Positions 10,301 through 16,143 of a stretch of 20,432 nucleotides of DNA are shown one piece after another (the first letter of the stretch is position 1; every line of letters starts with the position of its first letter). Position numbers and translations under genes: made by a program. A model generated the notes under the pieces. The model was not told the DNA's origin, ran no database searches, and saw nothing but the letters and a program-made list of their open reading frames with translations. This DNA is from Candidatus Margulisiibacteriota bacterium (GTDB lineage: Bacteria; Margulisbacteria; WOR-1; JAKLHX01): contig JAKLHX010000005.1 of the NCBI GenBank assembly GCA_022709925.1, positions 1-20,432 of the forward strand. The letters run 5' to 3'.

Positions 10301-11496
10301 GCGATCCTTCAGAGCTCGGCCTGTCTGAAGAACTCAAAGACAAAGAAGAAATAATATACAACATCCTTGTTACCGCGTTCAAAGAAGCGAAAATAGGCAC
10401 AACGCAAGCTCCTGCGGCCCCTGAAACGGATGAGGAACTTGTCAAAGCTTTTGACAAAAAGCTGCACGAAGATTCCATGTACCTGGTCTACAGAACGATA
10501 GCCGAAAGGGGCTCGACACATGAAACGCGCAGAGAGATTGGCGCGGTACTCGCCACGCTGCCGCAAAACGTGCGCACGGACATCACGGCCTTCATAGACA
10601 ATCTTCCGGCGGACGTAAGGTTCAGGGATGACAGAACGGTAAAAGTGGCTGTAGAGCGCGAGCCCGGAAAAGACGACAAGATAAAGGTAACTCCGGAAAC
10701 ATACACAAAATCGGTCATACAAGGCGAATCCTACGCAGGCAAACTGGCAATAGAACAAGCCGCAGTAGAAGAATTCAAGCACGGCAAGCCTACGGTTGAC
10801 GGCACTTTTGAAAACCTTGTAACAGCCCTAAAGAACGCGACCAATACTTCCGCCGACCTAGACAACGACAGAGTGAACGACGAAGTATACAAGACGGCTT
10901 TGGTGCTCTTTATGCTTGCGGCCGATGACGATAAAAACGCCGTGGCCGTTCAGGAAAAACTGGAGACAATAAGCGAAGATCACAGGGATACGTTAAGAGG
11001 ACTCAGAGAAGACATATCAGATTTCATACTTAACAGAAGACCTGGTTCAACCAAGATATTCGGCGGTCAGAGGGATGCCATCAAGGTCGTGAACAACTCG
11101 CTCAGCGTAAAAGATCGCAAGTTCACGATAAGAGAATATGTCGAGCTTTCCATAGCAGGAAAACTGGACGAAGAAATAGCGGCCAGAATAAGAGCCGATC
11201 AGCTGGAAGAAGAAATGAGAGAAGCCGCTCATTCCAGGACAAGGCACGGAGAAATAAAAGCTGGCAACCGCAGATCACAGGAAAGGGCAACCGTATCAGA
11301 AGCAGCCCCGGCAGAACTCTTGACGCCACTTACCGAAGAGGAACAGCCCAGCCCGGCAAAGATAGACGAAAGAAGACCGGCAGTTGAGCTGTCTGAACAG
11401 GACAACAAAGAAGCTGAAAAGGCCGCCAGAAGAGAGCGGATCAAAAGAGCCCAGCAAGCGTACGGCGTCGGATCGCATAGGTCCAGACGTAGATAA
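4348..11496 (+). CDS. Giant TPR / split beta-barrel / helical-tail protein, about 2382 residues
   Basis: Numbered from the 4348 start. Residues 1-40 are Ser/Pro/Ala-rich with only a weak apolar patch (VSLIIASSISAA) and no clear signal peptide. Residues about 40-1160 form a long helical solenoid with many TPR-like units, for example near 701 (ALGNYYAKNKETEKALECF), 942 (NNYGFIALGDSDFNLAYEYF) and 1118 (YDLATAYLSMNRFKDAYNEY). Residues about 1165-1305 switch to alternating beta-strand patterns rich in Gly, Tyr and aromatic termini, typical of an outer-membrane barrel. Residues about 1305-1562 are an insertion rich in Ser, Thr, Asn, Pro and Trp. Barrel-like hairpins resume at about 1564-1765. The last 610 residues are charged helix, with Ala/Glu/Lys runs and an Arg-rich end (SHRSRRR). 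TPR plus barrel recalls exopolysaccharide exporters (BcsC, PgaA, AlgK/AlgE), but the size, split barrel and long tail do not match them. Probably co-transcribed with the two upstream genes. The ORF is certain, the domain reading moderate, the function unknown. Confidence 0.85.
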   Translation: MDTNKVSLIIASSISAAPSATPDKSIPEDSTRPEIPAINREYLNNEFENAALGDIFNLTREGFSIPIAVQNGVDIAMQGILAKIRREKLGMDSQPAKDFKTICACVLNYGSTDPTVPTTKLKAALMLADYCAHYGMIKEAKLIYDAVATGKFDGLNGIQVVDDRRDVPVTAVLSEKLSGVPIDGKNAFYSLLGLARYHDLENRSGDSKEKLNAAIGAITEKLKTVQVDREHEYLFEEVYAILAKLYLAAGDIQKAVDIANMLLGKADTNPITGKPEDKVEAKIPYFVKSAEFILFKSGATHNPQAFINNPDADPYQSAYARFQVAEDLMKAGAATTQADIKNKEAAKANYLSVIKDPVTDQHMRGHASVNYGTVLAALKETEQAAEVFKAILGMPSTATTYVPRSSDPDVVAQAKIGLAEANITLAKTEEEKAARRAESAKVMEEVLAYNNAGEAEADKLSEFTFERASLDLADIYAASNVPGNKEKALDMYNKLLSTIPVGHTYNILRVKLGKAQTLANLDVETEQAKVLFNEVLAANKTDAEMEVRATLGLAELLVREPANAAQAENLFAEVLKGNSEPYTTDRAKLGLQRAILAQPEKCDLAAKTKAAEEFRGISDRWKGKYLGRAALIEMASVLSGSIKTRDEAAEIYLSLSSSESSEKDIVSRAQLESATIATTSNDEGKAAQAAAYLSNADNLAGLAKFFRHKAALALGNYYAKNKETEKALECFNAVINGTSDVFLKASALIGRGNIGIKSADKRQAFADFSGARTLITASNGSVPSGFRMLQIQANKGLTNIADTNPDIADGIDIMSREEIITLYNDALESGLIPEDPYMRSEILLSDLDQQLNSWHHRKGSDRANSGKIINGYQAIIDGDFDEMVKNTARVHLARAFQTMGQPEEAEKVLAHTLASLPEKHIDPETGVATTTPGQISEIDLSEVMNNYGFIALGDSDFNLAYEYFRKASEFDQDSPNSVIYRARAAFLTEKFTKEHFTDLYNAALDKVWAGMGHSPDETRSSIEEMALAALSDDKTALNEMASTPEGRFMVLTALEAQAKIFYAKGNSLRSVQCFEQAKRLFESWKGAGKEMLNDYLFEYQLHYDLATAYLSMNRFKDAYNEYKIIAGMPGVPNWFIKDQLNVLDPEKITVTASDNGNVDLAYRRYFERGSFGVKITENGASADTYLLLGEDKSHAVKVRFGAFEHGIIDAGASYSKDWGRVRTSVGADYYKHSNGNETIGINAAADFKVNRYLTLTLDGKYEWHAEDVDFQTYEVGIGASYNRRIAKDTTFAGRIRFAYGTQRDYSAGGSSSSSGANNVWLTQFQSNTTGESDWRWDDETSCYTTNSGSDDKFRQRYWINYRVYDLAGKPMSAWHVATAIEPETRTFQIPTPVYGQLNVETIEVPLNDLYIQGFAHMEGTSVVFNDARNAILTDPEQKPTSQQINGIDINTLAGDATKPKVLTHKESYTVSNSTTEYRSSTTITVKGQNRTTPENQYPRETDPWGPEEVLYRLEIVTTKDPVTGLTRRTVSMSTPDGVSKPLYQGGDAKLMGQKVKAAIEEYYRLDIYAGITKKFHGGVLPDGTEVTLSGMLSAKYIPGEERRNQDNSITPAKEQLDLTMGPRIDTRVPAGNGYFTAGAGYIYNGTRMNVQHRSGNVSKEWVYGEWGPEAYIAYTANLSGNDIENGTNVSASVSTNVGPYVGISRGLVNVGIGLEGPQVGVNTHLKIGDTQVLGDLPISVSATGVNIAGLPLASTMNPIGLGVGSIAKAVGDTRALSAIEKEKARLEKEIADAQNTGDKETAAYLRFLYDNLFIQEGSHQANWLKDSTRIPILNLLTALTGTRARKNAGSIVQETSEIMGHFSALGESGAFEVMSGGSLNDATRDAIRKYLDNKTDYQGEHKGNVTKVADAQDKVVRGILTPFRLAGKALHLTAEKPEEGCVSEPSFKAAARKKSVRRQIVEELAQGGFIDPETGRVDEKIADLSDPSELGLSEELKDKEEIIYNILVTAFKEAKIGTTQAPAAPETDEELVKAFDKKLHEDSMYLVYRTIAERGSTHETRREIGAVLATLPQNVRTDITAFIDNLPADVRFRDDRTVKVAVEREPGKDDKIKVTPETYTKSVIQGESYAGKLAIEQAAVEEFKHGKPTVDGTFENLVTALKNATNTSADLDNDRVNDEVYKTALVLFMLAADDDKNAVAVQEKLETISEDHRDTLRGLREDISDFILNRRPGSTKIFGGQRDAIKVVNNSLSVKDRKFTIREYVELSIAGKLDEEIAARIRADQLEEEMREAAHSRTRHGEIKAGNRRSQERATVSEAAPAELLTPLTEEEQPSPAKIDERRPAVELSEQDNKEAEKAARRERIKRAQQAYGVGSHRSRRR

Positions 11497-11503
11497 AACA
11501 AAA

Positions 11504-11535
11504 GCTGTTAGCTTTAGCGAAGCGTGCCGTTAGCC
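11504..11535 (+). repeat. Palindrome-cassette repeat, cluster A (shortest)
   Basis: A GCTGTTAGC core (11504-11512) lies eight bases after the giant gene's stop. It is followed by TTTA, a short imperfect palindrome GCGAAGC region, and GTGCCGTTAGCC (11524-11535). It has the same core-cassette-linker-core grammar as clusters B, C and D and looks like a minimal one-cassette copy in forward orientation. There is no T-run, so it is not a typical Rho-independent terminator, although the core could form a small stem with its flanks (AAAGCT/AGCTTT). Confidence 0.7.
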
Positions 11536-11638
11536 ATTCCTCAAAAAAGTGAAATCCCCCAAATCTTTTAACGATATATAAGTGTAGGGGGATGAGCCTG
11601 TTGAATTCCCCTAACATATGATCTCCGGTTCAACGAAG

Positions 11639-11646
11639 AAGGAGAG
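11639..11646 (+). promoter_or_regulatory. Ribosome binding site of the 85-residue orphan gene
   Basis: AAGGAGAG lies nine bases before the ATG at 11656. It selects this start over later in-frame ATGs at 11689 and 11719, which have no comparable site. Confidence 0.6.
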
Positions 11647-11655
11647 ACTGACCAA

Positions 11656-11913
11656 ATGGTAGGAAAAGCGAGAGAGATAAGTCCTAATATGGTAAAAAGC
11701 ATAAAAGAAGTATCAATAATGAGTACAGCACAGAGGAACATACCGGCAAAGACCGGCAAAGATGTTTTAGCAGCCGCCAGAAAGATGGTGGATGAGGCTT
11801 TCTCCGACCTGCCCAACGCAAAGGGGCTTTCAGGGATGGACGCGGCCGTACTTGACGCCTTCTCAAGAGCGATCGTTCTTTGTGTGATGAAAGAGAAAGA
11901 AACTAAGGAATAG
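11656..11913 (+). CDS. Small hypothetical protein, 85 residues
   Basis: A good AAGGAGAG site precedes the ATG. The product is a basic N-terminus of about 30 residues (MVGKAREISPNMVKSIKEVS) followed by two predicted helices: KDVLAAARKMVDEAFSDL, and MDAAVLDAFSRAIVLCVMKE ending in a charged EKETKE tail. No signal peptide or known motif is visible and I do not recognise a family. The pattern would fit a small helical regulator, chaperone-like or toxin-antitoxin-like protein, but nothing decides between these. It is isolated: 159 bases after the giant gene, convergent with radA, and its stop TAG directly abuts repeat cluster B. Coding is likely because of the ribosome site and ordinary amino-acid composition. 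The opposite strand also has short open frames, judged to be shadows. Confidence 0.65.
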   Translation: MVGKAREISPNMVKSIKEVSIMSTAQRNIPAKTGKDVLAAARKMVDEAFSDLPNAKGLSGMDAAVLDAFSRAIVLCVMKEKETKE

Positions 11914-12087
11914 CACGTTCGCTACGCTCACTACAGCTGACAGCTCGCTCACTTTGTTCGCTTACAGCACGCTCATTTCATTCGCTACAGCTAACAGCTC
12001 CGGAAAGTTGTAAGCCGTTAGCTGTAGTGAATCCCGACTTGTCGGGATGAACGTGCCGTAGGTCGCCGCGGCGACCGTGCCGTTAGC
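11914..12087. repeat. Palindrome-cassette repeat, cluster B (double, inverted halves)
   Basis: It fills the whole convergent gap between the orphan gene's stop and radA's stop. The left half (to about 11995) is in reverse orientation with three near-palindromic cassettes, such as GTTCGCTACGCTCAC at 11917-11931 and GCTCATTTCATTCGC, linked by TACAGCAC (11963-11970). The right half (from 12017) is forward: ATCCCGACTTGTCGGGAT at 12031-12048, linker GTGCCGTA at 12053-12060, perfect palindrome GGTCGCCGCGGCGACC at 12061-12076, closing GTGCCGTTAGC at 12077-12087. The halves face each other through an 11-base perfect inverted repeat, CTACAGCTAAC (11985-11995) and GTTAGCTGTAG (12017-12027), with 21 bases between. 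The hairpins lack T-runs, so they may act as bidirectional mRNA-end structures rather than classical terminators. Confidence 0.8.
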
Positions 12088-13426
12088 TTTTCTCCACCGC
12101 TTCCCTTATATTCCCTACTTTTACGATCTCTATACCGGGAATACTTTTTATATTATCGGCATTTGATGCAGGAATTATGGCTTTTGTAAAACCGAGTTTC
12201 GACGCTTCTTTGAGGCGTTTTTCGATATTCGGGACCGCCCGGATCTCTCCGGTAAGCCCTATCTCCCCTATCACGACCGTTTTAGGATCAATGCCTTTGT
12301 TGCGCGCGCATGACGCTATCGCCATCGCGACGGGCAGGTCAACAGCCGGTTCATCGACATAGATGCCGGAGGCGATGTTCAGATACACGTCGCTCTCTGA
12401 AAGTTTTATCCCCGCCTTGCGCTCAAGGACCCCGATTATGACGGATGCCCTGTTGTAATCTAGTCCGTTCACAACGCGTTTTGGCGAGGGGAATTTTGAA
12501 TAGCTCGTGAGCGCCTGTATCTCTATCAACATAGGACGCGAGCCCTCTACAACACAGGTGACAACGGAACCCGGAAGTCCCAAAGAGCCTTCATCCAGAA
12601 GAAATTTTGACGGGTTCTTCACTTCAACAAGGCCTTCCTGTTTCATCTCAAAGATGCCAACCTCGTTGGTAGAGCCGAACCGGTTCTTGACGGCGCGGAG
12701 TATGCGGAACGGCTTATTCTGCTCGCCCTCAAAATATAGGACCGTGTCCACCATATGTTCGAGTATTTTAGGGCCCGCGACGGAACCTTCTTTTGTGACC
12801 TGCCCCACCAGGAACAGAGGGATGTTCTGCTGTTTCGCCCTTTGCGTAAGATACTGGGAGCTTTCTCGCACCTGCGAAACCGAACCGGCCGAAGAATTTA
12901 CGCCATCGATCTCGAGGGTTTGCACGGAATCAACGATCACAACCGCCGGTTTTTCTTTTTCTATTTGTTCGTCTATCTGTGTGACGGTTGTCGACGTAAA
13001 AATTAAAAGGTCTTTTGAATTTATCCCCAGACGCCGGGACCTGATCTTTATCTGCGCGGCCGATTCTTCCCCGCTTATGTAAAGGACTTTTTTTGATGAG
13101 GATAAAATACCGGCCAGCTGGAGCAGAAGCGTTGATTTCCCGATACCCGGCTCCCCTGCCACCAGGATTGCGCTGCCTTTAACTATTCCGCCCCCGAGCA
13201 CTCTGTCGAATTCTTCGATCCCTGTAGATATCCTGTCTTCCTTATCGGTATCTATATCATTTATGGATATCGCGCCGGCGGATCTTCTTGCGTTTTTCCC
13301 TTTCCGGCTTCTAGCTTCTGACTTTTCACTTTCTTCAACGACGCTGTTCCAGCTTCCGCACTCGCTGCATCTTCCGACCCAGGAAGGGAATTTCGCGCCG
13401 CAGTTTTGGCAGGTAAAATTACTCAT
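12083..13426 (-). CDS. radA: DNA repair protein RadA (Sms)
   Basis: At 447 residues it is close to the usual length of about 460. The order is that of the family: a C4 zinc finger (Cys6, Cys9, Cys20, Cys23 in CQNCGAKF...GRCSECGSW), a RecA-like ATPase with Walker A GEPGIGKS (91-98) and Walker B AVVIVDS (161-167), the RadA signature KNRFG (247-251), and a C-terminal Lon-protease-like domain (about 275-447, with GIYVDEPAVDLPVAMAIA). RadA is a DnaB-like helicase/branch-migration factor that processes recombination intermediates in the cytoplasm. Its ATG shares one base with the clpC stop (TAATG on the minus strand) and has no clear Shine-Dalgarno of its own, implying translational coupling. The clpC-radA order is also seen in Firmicutes. 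The final AGC-TAA codons lie inside repeat cluster B. Confidence 0.97.
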   Translation of the reverse strand: MSNFTCQNCGAKFPSWVGRCSECGSWNSVVEESEKSEARSRKGKNARRSAGAISINDIDTDKEDRISTGIEEFDRVLGGGIVKGSAILVAGEPGIGKSTLLLQLAGILSSSKKVLYISGEESAAQIKIRSRRLGINSKDLLIFTSTTVTQIDEQIEKEKPAVVIVDSVQTLEIDGVNSSAGSVSQVRESSQYLTQRAKQQNIPLFLVGQVTKEGSVAGPKILEHMVDTVLYFEGEQNKPFRILRAVKNRFGSTNEVGIFEMKQEGLVEVKNPSKFLLDEGSLGLPGSVVTCVVEGSRPMLIEIQALTSYSKFPSPKRVVNGLDYNRASVIIGVLERKAGIKLSESDVYLNIASGIYVDEPAVDLPVAMAIASCARNKGIDPKTVVIGEIGLTGEIRAVPNIEKRLKEASKLGFTKAIIPASNADNIKSIPGIEIVKVGNIREAVEKS

Positions 13427-15897
13427 TATACTTGAGCGGTTTCGGGTTCTTTTTCTTTGCTTTTCTTTGAGGCTTTTGAATGCTTTTTAGGAGAGAACGT
13501 TATCGCGCCATCCTTTACGCCCAGCTTTATGTGGCTGCCTTCCGAGAATTTACCGGCAAGAAGCCCTTCGGAGAGCGGTTCTTCTATCATGTTCTCGATC
13601 ACGCGGCGCAAGGGCCTGGCGCCGAACTTCGGGTCGTAGCCTTTATCGGCAAGCAGTTCTTTTGCCTTTGCCGAAAGCTCAAGGGATATCGTTTTGTCTT
13701 TAAGGCGCTCGTTTATATCTCTCATCATTATGTCCACGATCTGGACCAGGTCTTCTTTTGAGAGCGGATGGAACACGATGGTCTCGTCTATCCTGTTCAG
13801 GAACTCCGGCTTGAACGCCCTTTTCAGTTCTTCAAGCACTTTTTCCTTCATCCTGTCGTAGCCGGCGTCCGCATCGTCGCGCGTAAGGAACCCGTAGGAC
13901 GATTCTTTCCTTATATGCTCTGCGCCGACGTTGGATGTCATGATCACTATCGTGTTCCTGAAATCAACGACACGGCCCTGCGTGTCCGTAAGTCGTCCGT
14001 CTTCCAGTATCTGTAAAAGTATGTTGGTCACTTCGTGATTGGCTTTTTCGATCTCGTCCAAAAGAACGACCGAATGCGGCTTCCTGCGGACCGGCTCTGT
14101 AAGCTGGCCGCCTTCCCCGAACCCAACGTATCCCGGAGGTGACCCGACAAGCCGGGAAACGGTATGGGACTCAAGATATTCGCTCATATCGACGCGGATC
14201 ATGGCTTCGGCATCGCCGAACATGAACTCCGCGAGCCTCTTTGCCAGTTCTGTCTTGCCGACACCGGAAGGCCCGAGGAACATGAAAGACCCTGTAGGCC
14301 TCTTCGGGTCTTTAAGGCCTGCACGGGAGCGTCTTATGGATTTTGCAAGAGCGATTATCGCGTCTTTCTGCCCTACAACGTGTTTTGCGATCTCTTCTTC
14401 CATGCGCAAAAGACGTTTTGTCTCTTCTTCGGTGAGAGTGGTCGTCGGGACGCCGGTCCAGGCCGATACGACCTCGGCGATCGTTTCTTCGCCTACGACA
14501 GGCCTTTCTTTATCATTGTCGGCCTCGTGCATACGGCTGATCTCGTCCGCCCTTGAAAGGAGCTTCTCTTCCCTGTCGCGGAGAAATTTCAATTTGTCTG
14601 ACTGCTGCAGTTTTGCGGCCGTGGTCTTTTCTTCCCTTATAGACTCAAGTTCCTTGTTTATGTCCATAAGCTCCGGCGAGGAAGACGCTTTCAGCATCAC
14701 CTTCGCGGAGGCTTCGTCTATAAGGTCGATAGCTTTGTCTGGAAGATGCCTGTCGGAAATATACTGCGAAGAAAGTTTTGCCGCGGCCTCTATCGCGTCA
14801 TCGGTGATCGTGACCTTGTGGAAGTCCTCATATCTTGTGCGCAGCCCTCTTAGGATGGATATCGTATTCTCTATCGACGGCTCGTCGACTTTTACCGCCT
14901 GGAACCTTCTCTCAAGAGCGGGATCGCTCTCTATTTTTTTCCTGTATTCATCAAATGTCGTGGCGCCGATGCACTGCATCTCTCCGCGCGCGAGCGGCGG
15001 CTTCAGCATGTTCGCGGCGTCCATGGCGCCTTCGGCAGCGCCCGCCCCTATTATGGTGTGAAGTTCATCGATAAAAAGGATCACGTTCTCGGCTTTTCTG
15101 ACCTCCTCGATTATCCTCTTGAAACGCTCTTCGAATTCGCCGCGGTATTTCGTGCCGGCCACCAAAAGTCCGAGGTCCAGCGTCACAAGCCGTTTGCCCA
15201 GTAGCGGAGGGGGAACATCGCTGGCGACTATCTCCTGCGCGAGGCCTTCAACTATCGCTGTCTTTCCCACACCGGCCTCTCCCGTAAGTACGGGGTTGTT
15301 CTTTTTTCTCCTGGAAAGGATATGGATAACCCTTTGTATCTCTTTAGATCTTCCGACGACCGGGTCAAGCTTCTTTTCCCTGGCAAGAGCCGTCAGGTCG
15401 CGGCTGAAACTGTCAAGGACCGGCGTAGTCGTCGAGGTCCTCGTCCTCTTGTGGTATGTAGACTCTTCCCCGAGAGAGGAGATTATCCTGCTTTTGGCGG
15501 AAGAATAGGTTATGCCTATCTCGTTCATCACGCGGCCGGCTATGCCGCTGGCCTCCCTGAGGGCCCCCAGGAACAAATGCTCGACGCCTATATAGCTGTG
15601 GCCGAGCTGGCGGGCCTCATCCCAGGCAAGCTCGATAGTGTGCTTTAATTGCGCGCTAAAAGGGATATCCTGGACCACTGGCAGGTTTTCCTCAAGGATA
15701 AGCTGTTCCAGCCTCTTTTTGAGCTCAAGAGGGCTTATTTTGAAGTTCTCGAGCGTCTTATAGACTATCTGCTCTTTTTCCTTGAGCATGCCCAGTATCA
15801 GGTGTTCGGTGCTGACCGTGCGCGAAGAAAGCCTTTTGGCCTCGTCCTGCGCGGCTTTTATGACCTTTATAGCTCTTTCAGAAAACCTCTCAAACAT
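13426..15897 (-). CDS. clpC: AAA+ unfoldase ClpC, ATP-binding subunit of the Clp protease
   Basis: At 823 residues it has full family length. It has two Clp-N repeats (about 1-75 and 76-150), a first AAA+ module with Walker A GEAGVGKT (206-213), pore loop KYRG (250-253) and Walker B ILFIDE (273-278), and a short middle domain (about 410-460) of ClpC rather than ClpB length. The second AAA+ module has Walker A GPSGVGKT (542-549), pore loop GYVG (589-592) and Walker B VVLLDE (610-615). YGF (668-670) sits where ClpC proteins carry their ClpP-docking [VLI]GF loop, so it should work with ClpP. The C-terminus is a Lys/Ser-rich tail. It unfolds and threads protein substrates in stress and quality control. 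It heads the clpC-radA pair and has its own promoter and ribosome site. No ctsR, mcsA or mcsB lies upstream, unlike in Bacillus, and no CtsR or CIRCE operator is visible. Confidence 0.97.
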   Translation of the reverse strand: MFERFSERAIKVIKAAQDEAKRLSSRTVSTEHLILGMLKEKEQIVYKTLENFKISPLELKKRLEQLILEENLPVVQDIPFSAQLKHTIELAWDEARQLGHSYIGVEHLFLGALREASGIAGRVMNEIGITYSSAKSRIISSLGEESTYHKRTRTSTTTPVLDSFSRDLTALAREKKLDPVVGRSKEIQRVIHILSRRKKNNPVLTGEAGVGKTAIVEGLAQEIVASDVPPPLLGKRLVTLDLGLLVAGTKYRGEFEERFKRIIEEVRKAENVILFIDELHTIIGAGAAEGAMDAANMLKPPLARGEMQCIGATTFDEYRKKIESDPALERRFQAVKVDEPSIENTISILRGLRTRYEDFHKVTITDDAIEAAAKLSSQYISDRHLPDKAIDLIDEASAKVMLKASSSPELMDINKELESIREEKTTAAKLQQSDKLKFLRDREEKLLSRADEISRMHEADNDKERPVVGEETIAEVVSAWTGVPTTTLTEEETKRLLRMEEEIAKHVVGQKDAIIALAKSIRRSRAGLKDPKRPTGSFMFLGPSGVGKTELAKRLAEFMFGDAEAMIRVDMSEYLESHTVSRLVGSPPGYVGFGEGGQLTEPVRRKPHSVVLLDEIEKANHEVTNILLQILEDGRLTDTQGRVVDFRNTIVIMTSNVGAEHIRKESSYGFLTRDDADAGYDRMKEKVLEELKRAFKPEFLNRIDETIVFHPLSKEDLVQIVDIMMRDINERLKDKTISLELSAKAKELLADKGYDPKFGARPLRRVIENMIEEPLSEGLLAGKFSEGSHIKLGVKDGAITFSPKKHSKASKKSKEKEPETAQV

Positions 15898-15903
15898 ATG
15901 ATG

Positions 15904-15909
15904 TCTCCC
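15904..15909 (-). promoter_or_regulatory. Ribosome binding site of clpC
   Basis: On the minus strand GGGAGA lies six bases before the ATG (15897-15895), fixing the clpC start. Confidence 0.7.
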
Positions 15910-15919
15910 TTTTAAGGGA

Positions 15920-15948
15920 ATTATAGCATGCAGCGCTGAAGAGCTGAA
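15920..15948 (-). promoter_or_regulatory. clpC-radA promoter with extended -10
   Basis: On the minus strand TGCTATAAT (15928-15920) is a perfect -10 hexamer with the extended-10 TGn. At 17-base spacing the -35 position reads TTCAGC (15948-15943), a poor match to TTGACA, which is common in extended -10 promoters. The predicted transcript start near 15913 leaves a leader of about 15 bases containing the GGGAGA site. The -35 and upstream area is made of the tandem 8-base repeat described separately. Confidence 0.6.
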
Positions 15949-15965
15949 GTTCTGAAGCGCTGAAG
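15934..15965. repeat. Four tandem 8-base repeats over the clpC -35 region
   Basis: The + strand reads CGCTGAAG, AGCTGAAG, TTCTGAAG, CGCTGAAG in direct succession, that is NNCTGAAG four times with a strict 8-base period. It covers the -35 box and upstream contact region of the clpC promoter. It could be an operator array or simply a small repeat expansion. Confidence 0.65.
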
Positions 15966-16054
15966 AAAAACAGCAACTATTTCTATCACAAACCTATTTT
16001 AAGCATTAATATCTCATATCCCTATGTTGGGACGGCGGGGAAATTGCTGGGGAT

Positions 16055-16129
16055 GGCTAACAGCACGCCCCGCTTTAGCGGGGCTACGGCACGGGCCGAT
16101 TGCATCGGCCCTACAGCTAACGGCTGTAG
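16055..16129 (-). repeat. Palindrome-cassette repeat, cluster C (upstream of four-helix gene)
   Basis: In reverse orientation. Reading the + strand: GGCTAACAGC core (16055-16064), cassette GCCCCGCTTTAGCGGGGC (16067-16084, arms of 8), linker TACGGCAC (16085-16092, complement of GTGCCGTA), cassette GGGCCGATTGCATCGGCCC (16093-16111, arms of 8), and the imperfect palindrome CTACAGCTAACGGCTGTAG (16111-16129). It ends one base before the AAGGA ribosome site of the following gene, so it forms that gene's immediate 5' flank. Confidence 0.8.
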
Positions 16130-16143
16130 AAAGGAAACAATAG

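Noticed and set aside
11554..11593. ATCCCCC/GGGGGAT inverted repeat as a terminator after the giant gene
   Set aside because: The arms are seven bases with a 26-base loop and no T-run follows; too weak to call.
11618..11662. 14-codon leader ORF overlapping the orphan gene start
   Set aside because: It has no ribosome site of its own and its composition gives no attenuation signal; probably chance.
11985..12027. Integron attC site, because GCTAAC...GTTAGC faces outward around hairpins
   Set aside because: The cores miss the RYYYAAC/GTTRRRY consensus by one position each, there is no integrase, and no cassette ORFs follow the pattern.
12507..13082. 191-codon + strand open frame inside radA
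   Set aside because: It is a shadow of a clearly conserved gene, with no motifs or ribosome site.
14039..15061. 340-codon open frame on the + strand inside clpC
   Set aside because: It is antisense to a gene with all ClpC motifs, has Ser/Leu-rich shadow composition and no ribosome site.
15898..15950. CtsR or CIRCE operator upstream of clpC
   Set aside because: Neither the heptad direct repeat of CtsR nor the TTAGCACTC/GAGTGCTAA pair of CIRCE is present; only the CTGAAG tandem array is seen.
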